From Devosia sp. (GTDB lineage Bacteria; Pseudomonadota; Alphaproteobacteria; Rhizobiales; Devosiaceae): a stretch of 64,000 bases of DNA. The stretch spans positions 310,001 to 374,000 of the forward strand of contig JADJPS010000003.1 in NCBI GenBank assembly GCA_016713105.1. Direction: 5' to 3'. This document shows positions 9,028 through 17,436 of the stretch, piece after piece; position 1 is the stretch's first letter; the number at the start of each line of letters is the position of its first letter. The notes under the pieces are model-generated. The model did no database searches and had not been told where the DNA came from. It was given only the letters and a program-made list of their open reading frames with translations. The translations under genes and the position numbers were made by a program.

Positions 9028-9396
9028 TCAGTCGTCCCGGCGTTCCGGCGGCGCAAGCGACTCGATGCCGCGCAGCAGTTCGTCTTCGCTGATCGTGTCG
9101 AAAGTGTCGCTGTCCTCGTCGGCATTGGCGTCGAGCAACGGAGCCGCATGCCTTTCGGGCTCGTCGACCTCGACATATTTCTGCAGCGAGTGAATCAGGT
9201 CCTCGTGCAGATCCTCTGGGGAAATGGTGCCGTCGCCGATCTCGCGCAGCGCCACGACCGGGTTCTTGTCGTTGTCACGATCGACGGTGATGGCGGAGCC
9301 GGCCGAAATCATGCGGGCGCGGTGGGCGGCCATCAGAACGAGATCGAAACGGTTGTCCACCTTCTCAATGCAGTCTTCGACGGTGACGCGGGCCAC
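9028..9396 (-). CDS. rpoZ: RNA polymerase omega subunit
   Basis: Small subunit that assists folding of the beta' subunit. The family core is clear: ARVTVEDCIEKVDNRFDLVL and AAHRARMISAG. I chose GTG 9396 as start because it gives the standard N-terminus and has GGAG six bases upstream; a TTG four codons earlier overlaps that ribosome-binding site. The acidic C-terminal tail (ending APPERRDD) makes the protein 122 residues, typical of alphaproteobacteria. It heads the minus-strand housekeeping block, upstream of rel. Confidence 0.94.
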   Translation of the reverse strand: MARVTVEDCIEKVDNRFDLVLMAAHRARMISAGSAITVDRDNDKNPVVALREIGDGTISPEDLHEDLIHSLQKYVEVDEPERHAAPLLDANADEDSDTFDTISEDELLRGIESLAPPERRDD

Positions 9397-9738
9397 GGAC
9401 GTCTCCAATATGTGTGGAAATCAAGCGGTCCTCTTACAGGAGGCACGGCGCCAGCACAAGGCCTTCAGCTCGGCTGACCGCCCGGCGTCGCCCACAGTTG
9501 TTTGATAGTTCCACCGCGGGGCGTTTTCTCCATTTCGATCAGCGCGTTGCCCCTTTATTCAAAAACTGGAGCATTACGTTCATGTAATATTACTATTGCC
9601 AACGCACCGATTAAGCACGTAATCGGAACTTAGGTGTGGTCGGTGCCAATTGCGGCACGCCTGGGCAATCGGGCGCACCTAAGCATTTTTCGTCGGGGGG
9701 CCGGCGAGGAGCCACGGGCTCCGTATTGGAGGCAGTTC
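9397..9738. other. Divergent intergenic region rpoZ / NYN gene, with two inverted repeats
   Basis: About 340 bases without a gene, noticeably richer in A/T than its surroundings around 9540-9630. It must hold the promoters of rpoZ (leftward) and the NYN gene (rightward). Two inverted repeats stand out: ATTAC/GTAAT around 9573-9588 and CCGATTA/TAATCGG at 9607-9613 and 9620-9626. A ribosome-binding site GGAGG (9728-9732) precedes the NYN gene. No promoter could be called with confidence. Confidence 0.55.
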
Positions 9739-10338
9739 ATGTCGATTGATCCGCGCGAAAAGGTCGTACTTTTCATTGATGGCGCGAACCTGTATGCAAC
9801 CAGCAAAGCGATCGGTATCGACATTGACTACCGACGACTGCTGCTTGAGTTCCAGGCCAAGTCCTATCTGCTGCGCGCCTATTACTACACTGCGCTGGTT
9901 GAAGACCAGGAGTATTCCTCGATCCGCCCGCTGATCGACTGGCTCGACTATAACGGCTTCACCGTGGTGACCAAACCGGCCAAGGAGTTCACCGACGCTT
10001 CCGGGCGGCGGAAGATCAAGGGCAACATGGACATCGAGCTGACGGTCGACGCGCTCGAGATGTCGGCCTTCTACGATCACCTGGTGCTGTTCTCGGGCGA
10101 TGGCGATTTCACCGCGCTGGTCGCGTCGCTGCAGCGGCGCGGCAAGCGGGTCACGGTGGTCTCGACGCTCACCACCTCCACCCCGATGATCGCCGACGAC
10201 CTGCGCCGGCAGGCGGATTTCTTCCTCGATATCGCCGAGTTGGTGAAGACCGTCGGGCGGACGCCGGCGCCGGAACGGGTTCACGTGGACCGATCCGTTG
10301 ACCGCACGCCGGTGACGGTGGACGGTAAGGGACACTGA
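9739..10338 (+). CDS. NYN-domain protein (LabA/DUF88-like putative nuclease)
   Basis: A 199-residue PIN-like NYN domain protein. The acidic active-site pattern is visible: FIDGANL near the N-terminus, KGNMDIELTVDAL in the middle and LFSGDGDF near residue 115, followed by the TTSTPMIADDLRRQADFF segment common to the LabA/DUF88 group. Such proteins are predicted metal-dependent RNases, but substrates are mostly unknown. The ATG at 9739 has a strong GGAGG site 6 bases upstream; the longer open frame from 9634 is not needed. The gene is next to a DNA glycosylase without overlap. Confidence 0.85.
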   Translation: MSIDPREKVVLFIDGANLYATSKAIGIDIDYRRLLLEFQAKSYLLRAYYYTALVEDQEYSSIRPLIDWLDYNGFTVVTKPAKEFTDASGRRKIKGNMDIELTVDALEMSAFYDHLVLFSGDGDFTALVASLQRRGKRVTVVSTLTTSTPMIADDLRRQADFFLDIAELVKTVGRTPAPERVHVDRSVDRTPVTVDGKGH

Positions 10339-10361
10339 GTCCCTACCCTCCCGGAGCCTTC

Positions 10362-10994
10362 TTGCAGACCAATCCGCCGCACGATTGCCAGCGCTGCCCG
10401 CGGTTGGCCGCGTTTCGTCATGACAACCAGCGGGCCTTTCCGGAGTTCTTCAACGCCCCCGTGCCGAACTGGGGCGACGCTGCCCCCGGGCTGATGATCG
10501 TCGGACTGGCGCCCGGCCTCAAGGGCGCCAACCGCACCGGCCGCCCGTTCACCGGCGACTATGCCGGTGACCTGCTCTATGCGACGCTGGAGAAGTTCGG
10601 GCTGGCGACCGGTCACTACCGGCAGCGACGGGACGACGGCCTGGAGTTGCAGGGTGTGCTGATCGCCAACGCGGTTCGGTGCGTACCGCCGCAGAACAGG
10701 CCGACCGGCGACGAGATCAGGACCTGCCGGCCGTTCCTCGCTGCGAGCATCGAGGTGCATCGGCCTGCAGCCTTTCTGGCGCTGGGCCGGATTGCGCACG
10801 ACTCGCTGCTCACGGCACTGGGCGAGAAGCGCAGCGCCTTCCCGTTCGGCCACGGCGCCGAGCATCGACTGAGCGGCGGGGCGGCGCTGTTCGACAGCTA
10901 TCACTGCTCGCGCTACAACACGAACACGGGCGTGCTGACCACCGCCATGTTCGAGGACGTGGTCGGGAGGGCGGCCAGGCTGGCGGCGCGCTGA
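10362..10994 (+). CDS. Family 5 uracil-DNA glycosylase (UdgB type)
   Basis: Predicted iron-sulfur uracil-DNA glycosylase that removes uracil, and in this family also hypoxanthine, from DNA. Motif A is GLAPGLKGANRTGRPFTGD, which lacks the family 4 Glu and is typical of family 5; motif C is SYHCSRYNTNTG. Four cysteines for a 4Fe-4S cluster are present, two in DCQRCP and two in VRCVPPQNRPTGDEIRTC. The start is TTG 10362 with GGAG five bases upstream, giving 210 residues. The stop codon lies within a hairpin shared with the convergent smpB. Confidence 0.87.
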   Translation: MQTNPPHDCQRCPRLAAFRHDNQRAFPEFFNAPVPNWGDAAPGLMIVGLAPGLKGANRTGRPFTGDYAGDLLYATLEKFGLATGHYRQRRDDGLELQGVLIANAVRCVPPQNRPTGDEIRTCRPFLAASIEVHRPAAFLALGRIAHDSLLTALGEKRSAFPFGHGAEHRLSGGAALFDSYHCSRYNTNTGVLTTAMFEDVVGRAARLAAR

Positions 10995-11021
10995 CTGGTC
11001 CGGCCCGCCGGACGGCGTCAG
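10991..11021. terminator. Hairpin shared by the 3' ends of udg and smpB
   Basis: CTGAC (10991-10995) pairs with GTCAG (11017-11021), and inside it GTCCGG (10998-11003) pairs with CCGGAC (11008-11013) around CCCG. The outer arms contain the stop codons of both convergent genes. There is no T-run on either strand, so it may act as an mRNA 3'-end stabiliser or a Rho-assisted stop more than as an intrinsic terminator. Confidence 0.5.
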
Positions 11022-11500
11022 CCGTGCTTGAGGAGCCGGGCCTTTTCGCGGCCCCAGTCGCGGTTGCGCTCGGTCTCGCGCTTGTCGAAGCTCTTCTTGC
11101 CCTTGCCGACGCCGATCAGCAGCTTCGCCCTGCCCTGCTCGTTGAAGTAGAGCTTCATGGGCACGATGGTGTTGCCGGCCCGTTCGACATCCAGGCTCAG
11201 GCGGGCCAGCTGCTTCTTGTTGACCAGCAGCTTGCGCGGCCGCTTTTCCTCGTGGTTGAAGCGGTTGGCCTGCAAGTATTCGGGGATGTGGGCGTTGATC
11301 AGCCAGAGTTCGCCGCGTTCGGGCGAGGCATAGGCCTCGGTGATCTGCGCCTTGCCCTGGCGCAGCGACTTGACCTCGGTACCGGTCAGCACGATGCCGG
11401 CCTCGAGCGTATCGAGGATCTCGTAGTCGTAGCGGGCCCGGCGGTTTTCCGCCACCGAACCGGTCGAAATCGTCTGCGGTTTGCCAGGTTGCTTTGCCAT
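11018..11500 (-). CDS. smpB: SsrA-binding protein SmpB
   Basis: Partner of tmRNA in trans-translation. The 160-residue product has the family hallmarks ENRRARYDYEILDTLEAG, GIVLTGTEVKSLRQGK and AYASPERGELWLINAHIPEY, and a basic C-terminal tail (SFDKRETERNRDWGREKARL) that mimics the codon-anticodon stem. It lies 48 bases downstream of dapA on the same strand. No tmRNA gene is recognisable in the window. Confidence 0.96.
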   Translation of the reverse strand: MAKQPGKPQTISTGSVAENRRARYDYEILDTLEAGIVLTGTEVKSLRQGKAQITEAYASPERGELWLINAHIPEYLQANRFNHEEKRPRKLLVNKKQLARLSLDVERAGNTIVPMKLYFNEQGRAKLLIGVGKGKKSFDKRETERNRDWGREKARLLKHG

Positions 11501-11548
11501 GACCTCTAGATAGTCCTGTCCGGCCGCAACGCAATGGCGGCGGCGCTC

Positions 11549-12430
11549 TCAGTTCGGCAGCAGGCCGGCGTGGCTGAGGGCGGCGTCGATCGCCTCCTCG
11601 TTCGCCTTCGACACCGGCACCACCGGCAGGCGGAACTCGTTGCGGCAGAGCCCCAGCCGCGAGGCGGCGTACTTGATGCCACCCGGGTTGTTTTCGAGGA
11701 ACAGGCTCTTGTGCAGGTGCACCAGCTTGTCCTGGATGGCAAGGGCTTCGGCGTAGTTGCCCTGCTGGCAGGCGTTCTGGAACAGCGCCGAGAGGCGTGG
11801 GGCGACGTTCGACGTCACCGAGATGCAGCCGGTCCCGCCAGGGGCGTTGAAGCCGAGAGCCGTCATGTCCTCGCCCGAGAGCAGGATGAAGTCTGCACCG
11901 AGCCGGGCGCGCTGCAGGCTGGCCCGCTCCATGCTCGCCGTTGCGTCCTTGACGCCGACGATGTTGGAATGTGCCTCGCGCAGCCTCGCGATGGTATCGA
12001 TGGTGAGGTCCACCACGGTGCGGCCAGGCACCGAGTAGAGCAGGATCGGCAGCGACGTCGCGCCGGCAACCGCGGAAAAGTGCTGGAACAGGCCCTCCTG
12101 GGTGGGCTTGTTGTAGTACGGCACCACCGAGAGCACCGCGTCGGCACCGATATCCTCTGCAAAGCGAGCGAGCGAGACGGCCTCGTCGGTGGAATTGGAG
12201 CCGGCGCCGGCAATTACCGGGACGCGTCTGGCTGCGACCTCGACGCAGATCTCGATGATGCGGTGGTGCTCCTCGTGGGTGACAGTGGGGCTCTCGCCGG
12301 TGGTGCCGACGGGCACCAGGCCGTGCGTGCCCTCGCCGATCTGCCAGTCGACGAAATGGCTGAAGGCTTTCTCATCCAGCGCCCCGTTCGCAAACGGAGT
12401 GATGAGCGCTGTGATCGAGCCTCGTAGCAT
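11549..12430 (-). CDS. dapA: 4-hydroxy-tetrahydrodipicolinate synthase
   Basis: Condenses pyruvate with aspartate semialdehyde in lysine and diaminopimelate synthesis. The Schiff-base lysine is Lys161 in VGVKDAT; the substrate-binding GTTGESPT (residues ~42-49) and the catalytic Tyr in ILLYSVPGRT are present. The length of 293 residues is standard. It starts at ATG 12430 and probably shares a transcript with smpB. The 281-base divergent spacer to the lytic transglycosylase holds both promoters, but I see no motif I can assign. Confidence 0.95.
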   Translation of the reverse strand: MLRGSITALITPFANGALDEKAFSHFVDWQIGEGTHGLVPVGTTGESPTVTHEEHHRIIEICVEVAARRVPVIAGAGSNSTDEAVSLARFAEDIGADAVLSVVPYYNKPTQEGLFQHFSAVAGATSLPILLYSVPGRTVVDLTIDTIARLREAHSNIVGVKDATASMERASLQRARLGADFILLSGEDMTALGFNAPGGTGCISVTSNVAPRLSALFQNACQQGNYAEALAIQDKLVHLHKSLFLENNPGGIKYAASRLGLCRNEFRLPVVPVSKANEEAIDAALSHAGLLPN

Positions 12431-12711
12431 TTCGGGTGTGCTCCTCGTCTATGGGCATCCTCGGGGATGCCGGCTTGTTGGGCCGTGCCGGCCAGATTGT
12501 GGCCATATCCCGATCATCGGCCGGCCATAGTCGCGCACCATAGTTTCTCTCGTGTCGGCCGACAAGCAAAGAGGCGAGGAGGTCGGGCGGCGCAACCCAC
12601 AAGGACCGAGTGGCTAACCAATTGTTCACGCGCAGGGCGCAAACTTCTGGCTGACTGCAAGGGTGGGGGCACCTTGTTGGATTTGTACCGAGGACCAACA
12701 GGACGGTTACC

Positions 12712-14748
12712 ATGTTCTCTGCACCCAGGTCGAAAGGCCTGTTTGCCGGCATTGTCGTCGCGGCACTGACCATCTCTGCGCTGGTCGCGGGCAATTTCGT
12801 GCGCGCCAACGACGCGGTCGATACAGTGGTCACCGGGGCCATCAGCGCGCCGGTGTCTGTCCCTCGCGATGGGGCGTCGGTGGGGTTCCGCCAGGCGCTT
12901 TCCGTGCTTGCCGACGGACGCCAGGCCGAGGCCTACGAGCTGGCGAGGTCCCTGCCGGACGATGTCGAGCGCCGGTCCCTGCAATGGGCCGCGATCTACT
13001 ACGGCAACGGCACGGTACCCTCCGCCTCGGTGGCCCGCTTTACGGCAGACGCCCCGGACTATGCCAGCGGCACCGTGTTCAGGACCCGGCTCGAGCAGGC
13101 GCTGGCCAGGGAAGACGTCGGCGGCGCCAGCATCATCAAGCTGCTCGGCGGTGCGACGCCCAACACTCTCGATGCGCAGATCGCCTTGGCGGAAGCCTAT
13201 GCAGGCGCCGGAGAAGCCACCCGTGCGGCACGGATCGCTCGCGGCATCTGGACGGAGAACTTCCTCGACCGCGAAGCCGAGCAGAAGGTGCTCGACCGCC
13301 TCGGAAGGCTGCTGGCCAAAGCCGATCACTGGGATCGGGCCGTACACCTGATGATGCACGACCGGGCCGCCGGCGTCGAACGGCTGCTCGCCTACATGAC
13401 GCCGGCACAGAAGTCGCTGGCGGTGGCGCGCAATGCCACGTCGCGCAATGACAAGGACGCCAAGAAGCTGCTCGATGCCGTCGATCCCTCGATGCGGTCG
13501 CACCCGGTATTTCTGTTCTCGCGGGCGCAACGGGCCCGGCAGTTCGAGCTTTGGGACGACGCGATCGCCTATCTCGACCGGATACCGGGCAGCGCACCGG
13601 AGGCCGAGGAGTTCTGGTACGAGCGGCGCGGCCTGCTGCGCGAACTGCTGAAGCGTGGCGAGGTCAAGCGCGCCTATGCTGCCGCAGCGGGCTTCGACGA
13701 GGGCCCGGAGGGGCGGCTGGTGGAAGCACACTTCCACGCCGGCTGGGTTGCGCTGTCATTCCTGCGGGATGCCAGGCTGGCCCTGCCGCACTTCAAGGCG
13801 ATGCAGGGGCTCTCGACCCTGCCGGACTCGGTGACGCAGGCCAACTACTGGCTGGGGCGGACCCTGCAGAAGCTCGGCGACGACAAGGGGGCCCGGACGG
13901 CTTACCAGGCGGCGGCGCAGTTCGGCACGCTCTACTACGGGCAACTGGCGCGCGAAGCCCTCGGCAAGACCGGGGTAGTGATCCGCGAGATGCCAGCGTG
14001 GAAGGCCTCCGAGGCGAGTTTCGGAGGGCTTGAACTGGTGAGGGCGGTGCGCCTATTGGCCGACAACGGCCACAAGGAGATGGCGGTACCGCTGCTGCGC
14101 AGCTTCGCGCACGGTTTCAAGAGCGGCGGCGAACTGCTGCTGGCGGCACGGCTGGCGCAGTCACTCGATGCGCATCACCTCGCCATCACCATCGCCGACA
14201 CGGCCGAAAGGCGCGGCTTCCCGCTCGACCTGTTCAACTTCCCCAAGGATGGGCTGCCCAGGACCCAGCTCGCTTCGATGGATGTCGCGGCGATCTATGC
14301 CATTGCCCGCCAGGAGAGCCGGTTCCAGGTCGATGCGGTGTCTTCGGCCGGGGCACGCGGGCTGATGCAGCTGATGCCGACGACGGCGAAGGAAACGGCC
14401 AACAAGATCGGCGTGGGCTATTCGGCCAGCCGGTTGACCAGCGACGCCGAGTACAACGCGTTGCTGGGCTCGACCTACCTCAAGGCACAGCTCGAGGCGT
14501 TCGACGGTTCGCTGGTCCTCGCCGCGGCGGCCTACAACGCCGGCGCCGGCAATGCCCGCAAGTGGATCGCCACCTTCGGCGATCCGCGGGCGGCCGATAT
14601 CGACCCGGTGGTCTGGGTGGAGCTGATCCCCATGCAGGAGACCCGCCAGTACGTGAAGCGCGTGGTCGGCAACTACCTGGTCTATCGCGCCCGCCTGGGC
14701 AAGAACGACCTCGGGATCGCCGAGGTGCTGCGCCGCATTCCGGGTTGA
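12712..14748 (+). CDS. Soluble lytic murein transglycosylase (Slt70-like)
   Basis: Predicted periplasmic enzyme that cleaves the MurNAc-GlcNAc bond and forms 1,6-anhydro-muropeptides. An N-terminal signal segment (LFAGIVVAALTISALVAG, residues ~9-26) is followed by a long superhelical TPR-like region. The C-terminal SLT domain has the catalytic Glu in AIARQESRFQVDAVSSAGA, then GLMQLMPTTAKETA and AAAAYNAGAGNARKW. The length of 678 residues suits Slt70. Substrate links loosely to MurQ and NagA at 25-30 kb, but it is not in the same operon. The start is the first in-frame ATG. Confidence 0.92.
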   Translation: MFSAPRSKGLFAGIVVAALTISALVAGNFVRANDAVDTVVTGAISAPVSVPRDGASVGFRQALSVLADGRQAEAYELARSLPDDVERRSLQWAAIYYGNGTVPSASVARFTADAPDYASGTVFRTRLEQALAREDVGGASIIKLLGGATPNTLDAQIALAEAYAGAGEATRAARIARGIWTENFLDREAEQKVLDRLGRLLAKADHWDRAVHLMMHDRAAGVERLLAYMTPAQKSLAVARNATSRNDKDAKKLLDAVDPSMRSHPVFLFSRAQRARQFELWDDAIAYLDRIPGSAPEAEEFWYERRGLLRELLKRGEVKRAYAAAAGFDEGPEGRLVEAHFHAGWVALSFLRDARLALPHFKAMQGLSTLPDSVTQANYWLGRTLQKLGDDKGARTAYQAAAQFGTLYYGQLAREALGKTGVVIREMPAWKASEASFGGLELVRAVRLLADNGHKEMAVPLLRSFAHGFKSGGELLLAARLAQSLDAHHLAITIADTAERRGFPLDLFNFPKDGLPRTQLASMDVAAIYAIARQESRFQVDAVSSAGARGLMQLMPTTAKETANKIGVGYSASRLTSDAEYNALLGSTYLKAQLEAFDGSLVLAAAAYNAGAGNARKWIATFGDPRAADIDPVVWVELIPMQETRQYVKRVVGNYLVYRARLGKNDLGIAEVLRRIPG

Positions 14749-14806
14749 TTTCCGGCCCGGATTCCGGCGATTCGGGCTTTGGGCCGGGGCCGTTCCGGGT
14801 TAGGTG

Positions 14807-15757
14807 ATGGCCATGCTGACGCCTGCACGCACCGTTCCCGACGATCTCAGGGCCTTTGCCGGCCTGCCTGTCGTCCGCTACACGATCGGCCCCGCCAACG
14901 AGGCCGTGGCCGTCCGTGTTTCGGGTCGCCTCGCGATCGGGCGCATTCCGGTGGTGTGCGTCCCCGGCTACCAGCGCAACATGTCGGACTTCACCGAGTT
15001 CACGGGCCACTTCCATCGGCAGTTCGGGGATGACTGGCCGGTTGTTCTCGTCGATCTCAAGGGGCGGGGACGGTCCTCGGATCGCGCTGACAAGACGCGC
15101 TACGTCTCGCCGATGGATGCCCGCGACGTGGGCGAGGCACTTGCCGCGCTTGCCGTCGATGGCGGTATCTTCATCGGCCAGGGCTACGGCGGACAGGTGG
15201 TGATGGCGATGGCGGCCGACAAGCCGAACCTGATCGCCGGCACGCTGCTGATCGACGCGGGTCCGGTCTCCGATCCGCGCGGTCTGGTGCGGCTGAGGAA
15301 CAACCTCAAGGACCTCGAAGGGCATCGCAGCGACGCGGGATTCCGCGCCATGCTGCGCCGGATGCTGGCACCGGACTATCCCGCGGCACCGGAGGCACTG
15401 CTCGAGCTGCTGGGGGGGCGGACGCATTTCCTCGACCGCCGCGGCCGGGTGCGGGGGCTGTTCGATCCGTACCTGATCAAGGCGCTCGAGGCCTTCGAGC
15501 ACGACGACGTGCTGGTGCCCCAGTGGCAGTACTACGACGCCCTGCGCTGCGCGCCGCTGATGCTGATGCGCACGCAACTCACCGAGCAGTTGCGGCGGGA
15601 GACCTTCGAGGAGATGGTGCGACGGCGGCGCGATGCCGAGGGTTACGTCATCGAAGGGCAAGGCTCCCCTGCCCTGCTCAATACTGCCGAGGACGTCGCG
15701 CCCATCGCCGAGTTCGTGCGGCGGATCGTCAAGCAGCGCGGCAAGGTCGCCGCCTAG
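14807..15757 (+). CDS. Alpha/beta-hydrolase-fold protein with replaced catalytic residues
   Basis: A 316-residue protein with the alpha/beta-hydrolase layout: strand and oxyanion turn IPVVCVPGYQRNMSDF, strand VVLVDLKGRGRSSD, and nucleophile elbow region FIGQGYGGQVVMAM. The expected G-x-S-x-G is G-Q-G-Y-G, so the nucleophile position is Gly. The usual acid loop (RGxxSD) reads LMLMRTQLTEQL, and the final GxGHxP reads EGQGSPAL, without His. All three triad positions therefore look substituted, suggesting a non-enzymatic or altered role. The start could be GTG 14804, ATG 14807 or ATG 14813. It lies 58 bases after the lytic transglycosylase and may be co-transcribed. Confidence 0.75.
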   Translation: MAMLTPARTVPDDLRAFAGLPVVRYTIGPANEAVAVRVSGRLAIGRIPVVCVPGYQRNMSDFTEFTGHFHRQFGDDWPVVLVDLKGRGRSSDRADKTRYVSPMDARDVGEALAALAVDGGIFIGQGYGGQVVMAMAADKPNLIAGTLLIDAGPVSDPRGLVRLRNNLKDLEGHRSDAGFRAMLRRMLAPDYPAAPEALLELLGGRTHFLDRRGRVRGLFDPYLIKALEAFEHDDVLVPQWQYYDALRCAPLMLMRTQLTEQLRRETFEEMVRRRRDAEGYVIEGQGSPALLNTAEDVAPIAEFVRRIVKQRGKVAA

Positions 15758-15777
15758 AGCCGGCAGACTGGTCGGGC

Positions 15778-17436
15778 CTAACTGCCGGTTGCTGCGCGCG
15801 GGCGCAGGGCCGCCTCGAGTTCGCGGGCCTGTTCGCGCCAAAGTTCGCGTCGGATGCGTCCCGGCGCGGCCAGATGCGCTTCCAGCCAGCCGACATTGTC
15901 GTCGTCGAGTGTCGCCAGCTGGTCGAAGTGATAAAGGCCGAGATCATTGAGCGCCGTCTCGATCGCCGGCAGGATGCCGATGACGTGGGTCAGGTCGTCC
16001 TTCTCGCCCTGGCGGGGGGCGTCGAGACCGACGGGCCGGCCGGGCTCCGGCAGAGGTTCTGGTGTGGCGGCGTCGGCCACGTCCGGGGCAAGCGCCGCGG
16101 AGAGCGCGGCAACGAGGTCAACCTCCTCGACGACGGGCGTCGAGGCCGTGCTCTCGGCCACCACGGCCTCTACGGCACGGGCCGCGGCTGCGACGGCGGC
16201 ACCCGAGGCGGAGACAGCGTCGCTGACACCTTCGGGCGGATCGAGCGCCCTCGTGGGGCGGGACACGATCCGACCGGGGGTCCAGCTGCCTTCGATGGCG
16301 CGCATGGCGGCGGCCTCCCGGTCCTCGTCGGTGTCGTCGACCCCCACCGGGGGCACCGGGACGGGAGGGGGCACGGGGACCGGCGCCGGCTCGGGCGTCG
16401 TCGGCAGGTCGGGCGGCACCACCGGTTCGGGAAGCGGGTCGAGAACGGACTCACCCGCGGCAGGGGGAGAAACAACGGCAATCGGAACCGGTTGCTCGGA
16501 TGGCAGCGGCGTCGTCGCCGGCGGCAAATCCGTCACTTCGGCAGCCGCCACGGCAGGCGCCGCTGCCGGCTCCATCTCCACGGCCAGTTCAGGGACCGGC
16601 ATGTCGAGCCGATCCGTTGGCGGCATCGCGGGTGCCGGTGCATCGGCCTGGGGGAGAACGGCTTTCGGCAGACTCTCGGCGACGGCCGCCAGTTCCGCGG
16701 CGATGGCGGCGGCCGGCGCCTCGATGAAGGTGTCCGGCTCGGGGACCACCACCGGGGGTACCGGCGCGATCTCGATCGCAGCGGGGGGGACGGCAGCTAC
16801 CGCCGGCTCGGCCCGACCCAGCAGCACGGCGTCCCATGCGATCTCGGGGTCCGCGGGGCGCTCGGGGACCGCAGGCTGAGCGGGAGCCGCGGCCGACGGG
16901 AATGGTACGACCTCGGCACCGGCCGGGGCGGCCGTCTCCACCGGGGCCCGCAGCGCGCCGACGTGACGGCCCGAGGTCGCCTCGCCGGCAGTACGCGACG
17001 GCCGGATATCGACCCGCTCGCCTACCGCCTGCGTCAGCGGCCGAATTGGCGGAATCGGCCGGATTTCGGGCATCGGCTCCAGGTTGCGCGCTGCCGCGGA
17101 GGGCGCATCCGGCAGGGCTGCTGGCGGCGACTCACGGGCGAGCTCCAGGAGTGCCGCGGCGAAATCCGGAACCGGCACCTCCTCGGGCGGCAGGACTACG
17201 GGATCAGTGGGCCTTGCCGGCTGCGGCAGGGGGTCGATGACGGGCGCGGCGACCAGGGCCGGCACCGGAAATGGATCCTCGGCGGGCGCAGCTGTGGCGA
17301 CGGGCGCCGGCTTTGCTGCCGTTGGCCGGCGGAGCCGCGCCGCCAGCACACGCATGAGCGTACCGACGACCGCGCCGACCAGGAAGGCGGCGAGCAGCAG
17401 CAGCGCGACTTCGAGCAGGTGAGCGGGATTGAGCAT
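15778..17436 (-). CDS. Membrane-anchored Pro/Ala-rich protein with C-terminal helix-hairpin-helix domain
   Basis: Third gene of an envelope operon. The 552-residue product starts with one transmembrane helix (LLEVALLLLAAFLVGAVVGT, residues ~7-26) and continues for ~450 residues as a low-complexity Pro/Ala/Val/Glu-rich linker. It ends in a compact ~65-residue domain (DDLTHVIGILPAIETALNDL, then YHFDQLATLDDDNVGWLEAHL, then GRIRRELWREQA). That C-terminus matches the helix-hairpin-helix module often annotated as flap-endonuclease-like or NADH-dehydrogenase-subunit-E-like; DNA binding is not established. ATG 17436 overlaps the stop of the 39-residue gene by one base. The linker is long enough to cross the periplasm or cytoplasm; orientation cannot be told. 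Confidence 0.8.
   Translation of the reverse strand: MLNPAHLLEVALLLLAAFLVGAVVGTLMRVLAARLRRPTAAKPAPVATAAPAEDPFPVPALVAAPVIDPLPQPARPTDPVVLPPEEVPVPDFAAALLELARESPPAALPDAPSAAARNLEPMPEIRPIPPIRPLTQAVGERVDIRPSRTAGEATSGRHVGALRAPVETAAPAGAEVVPFPSAAAPAQPAVPERPADPEIAWDAVLLGRAEPAVAAVPPAAIEIAPVPPVVVPEPDTFIEAPAAAIAAELAAVAESLPKAVLPQADAPAPAMPPTDRLDMPVPELAVEMEPAAAPAVAAAEVTDLPPATTPLPSEQPVPIAVVSPPAAGESVLDPLPEPVVPPDLPTTPEPAPVPVPPPVPVPPVGVDDTDEDREAAAMRAIEGSWTPGRIVSRPTRALDPPEGVSDAVSASGAAVAAAARAVEAVVAESTASTPVVEEVDLVAALSAALAPDVADAATPEPLPEPGRPVGLDAPRQGEKDDLTHVIGILPAIETALNDLGLYHFDQLATLDDDNVGWLEAHLAAPGRIRRELWREQARELEAALRPRAATGS

Noticed and set aside
6564..9092. 842-codon open frame on the plus strand opposite rel
   Set aside because: It is the antisense shadow of rel; the translation is Arg/Gly/His-rich without domains, and rel is unambiguous. 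High GC codon bias keeps the opposite frame open.
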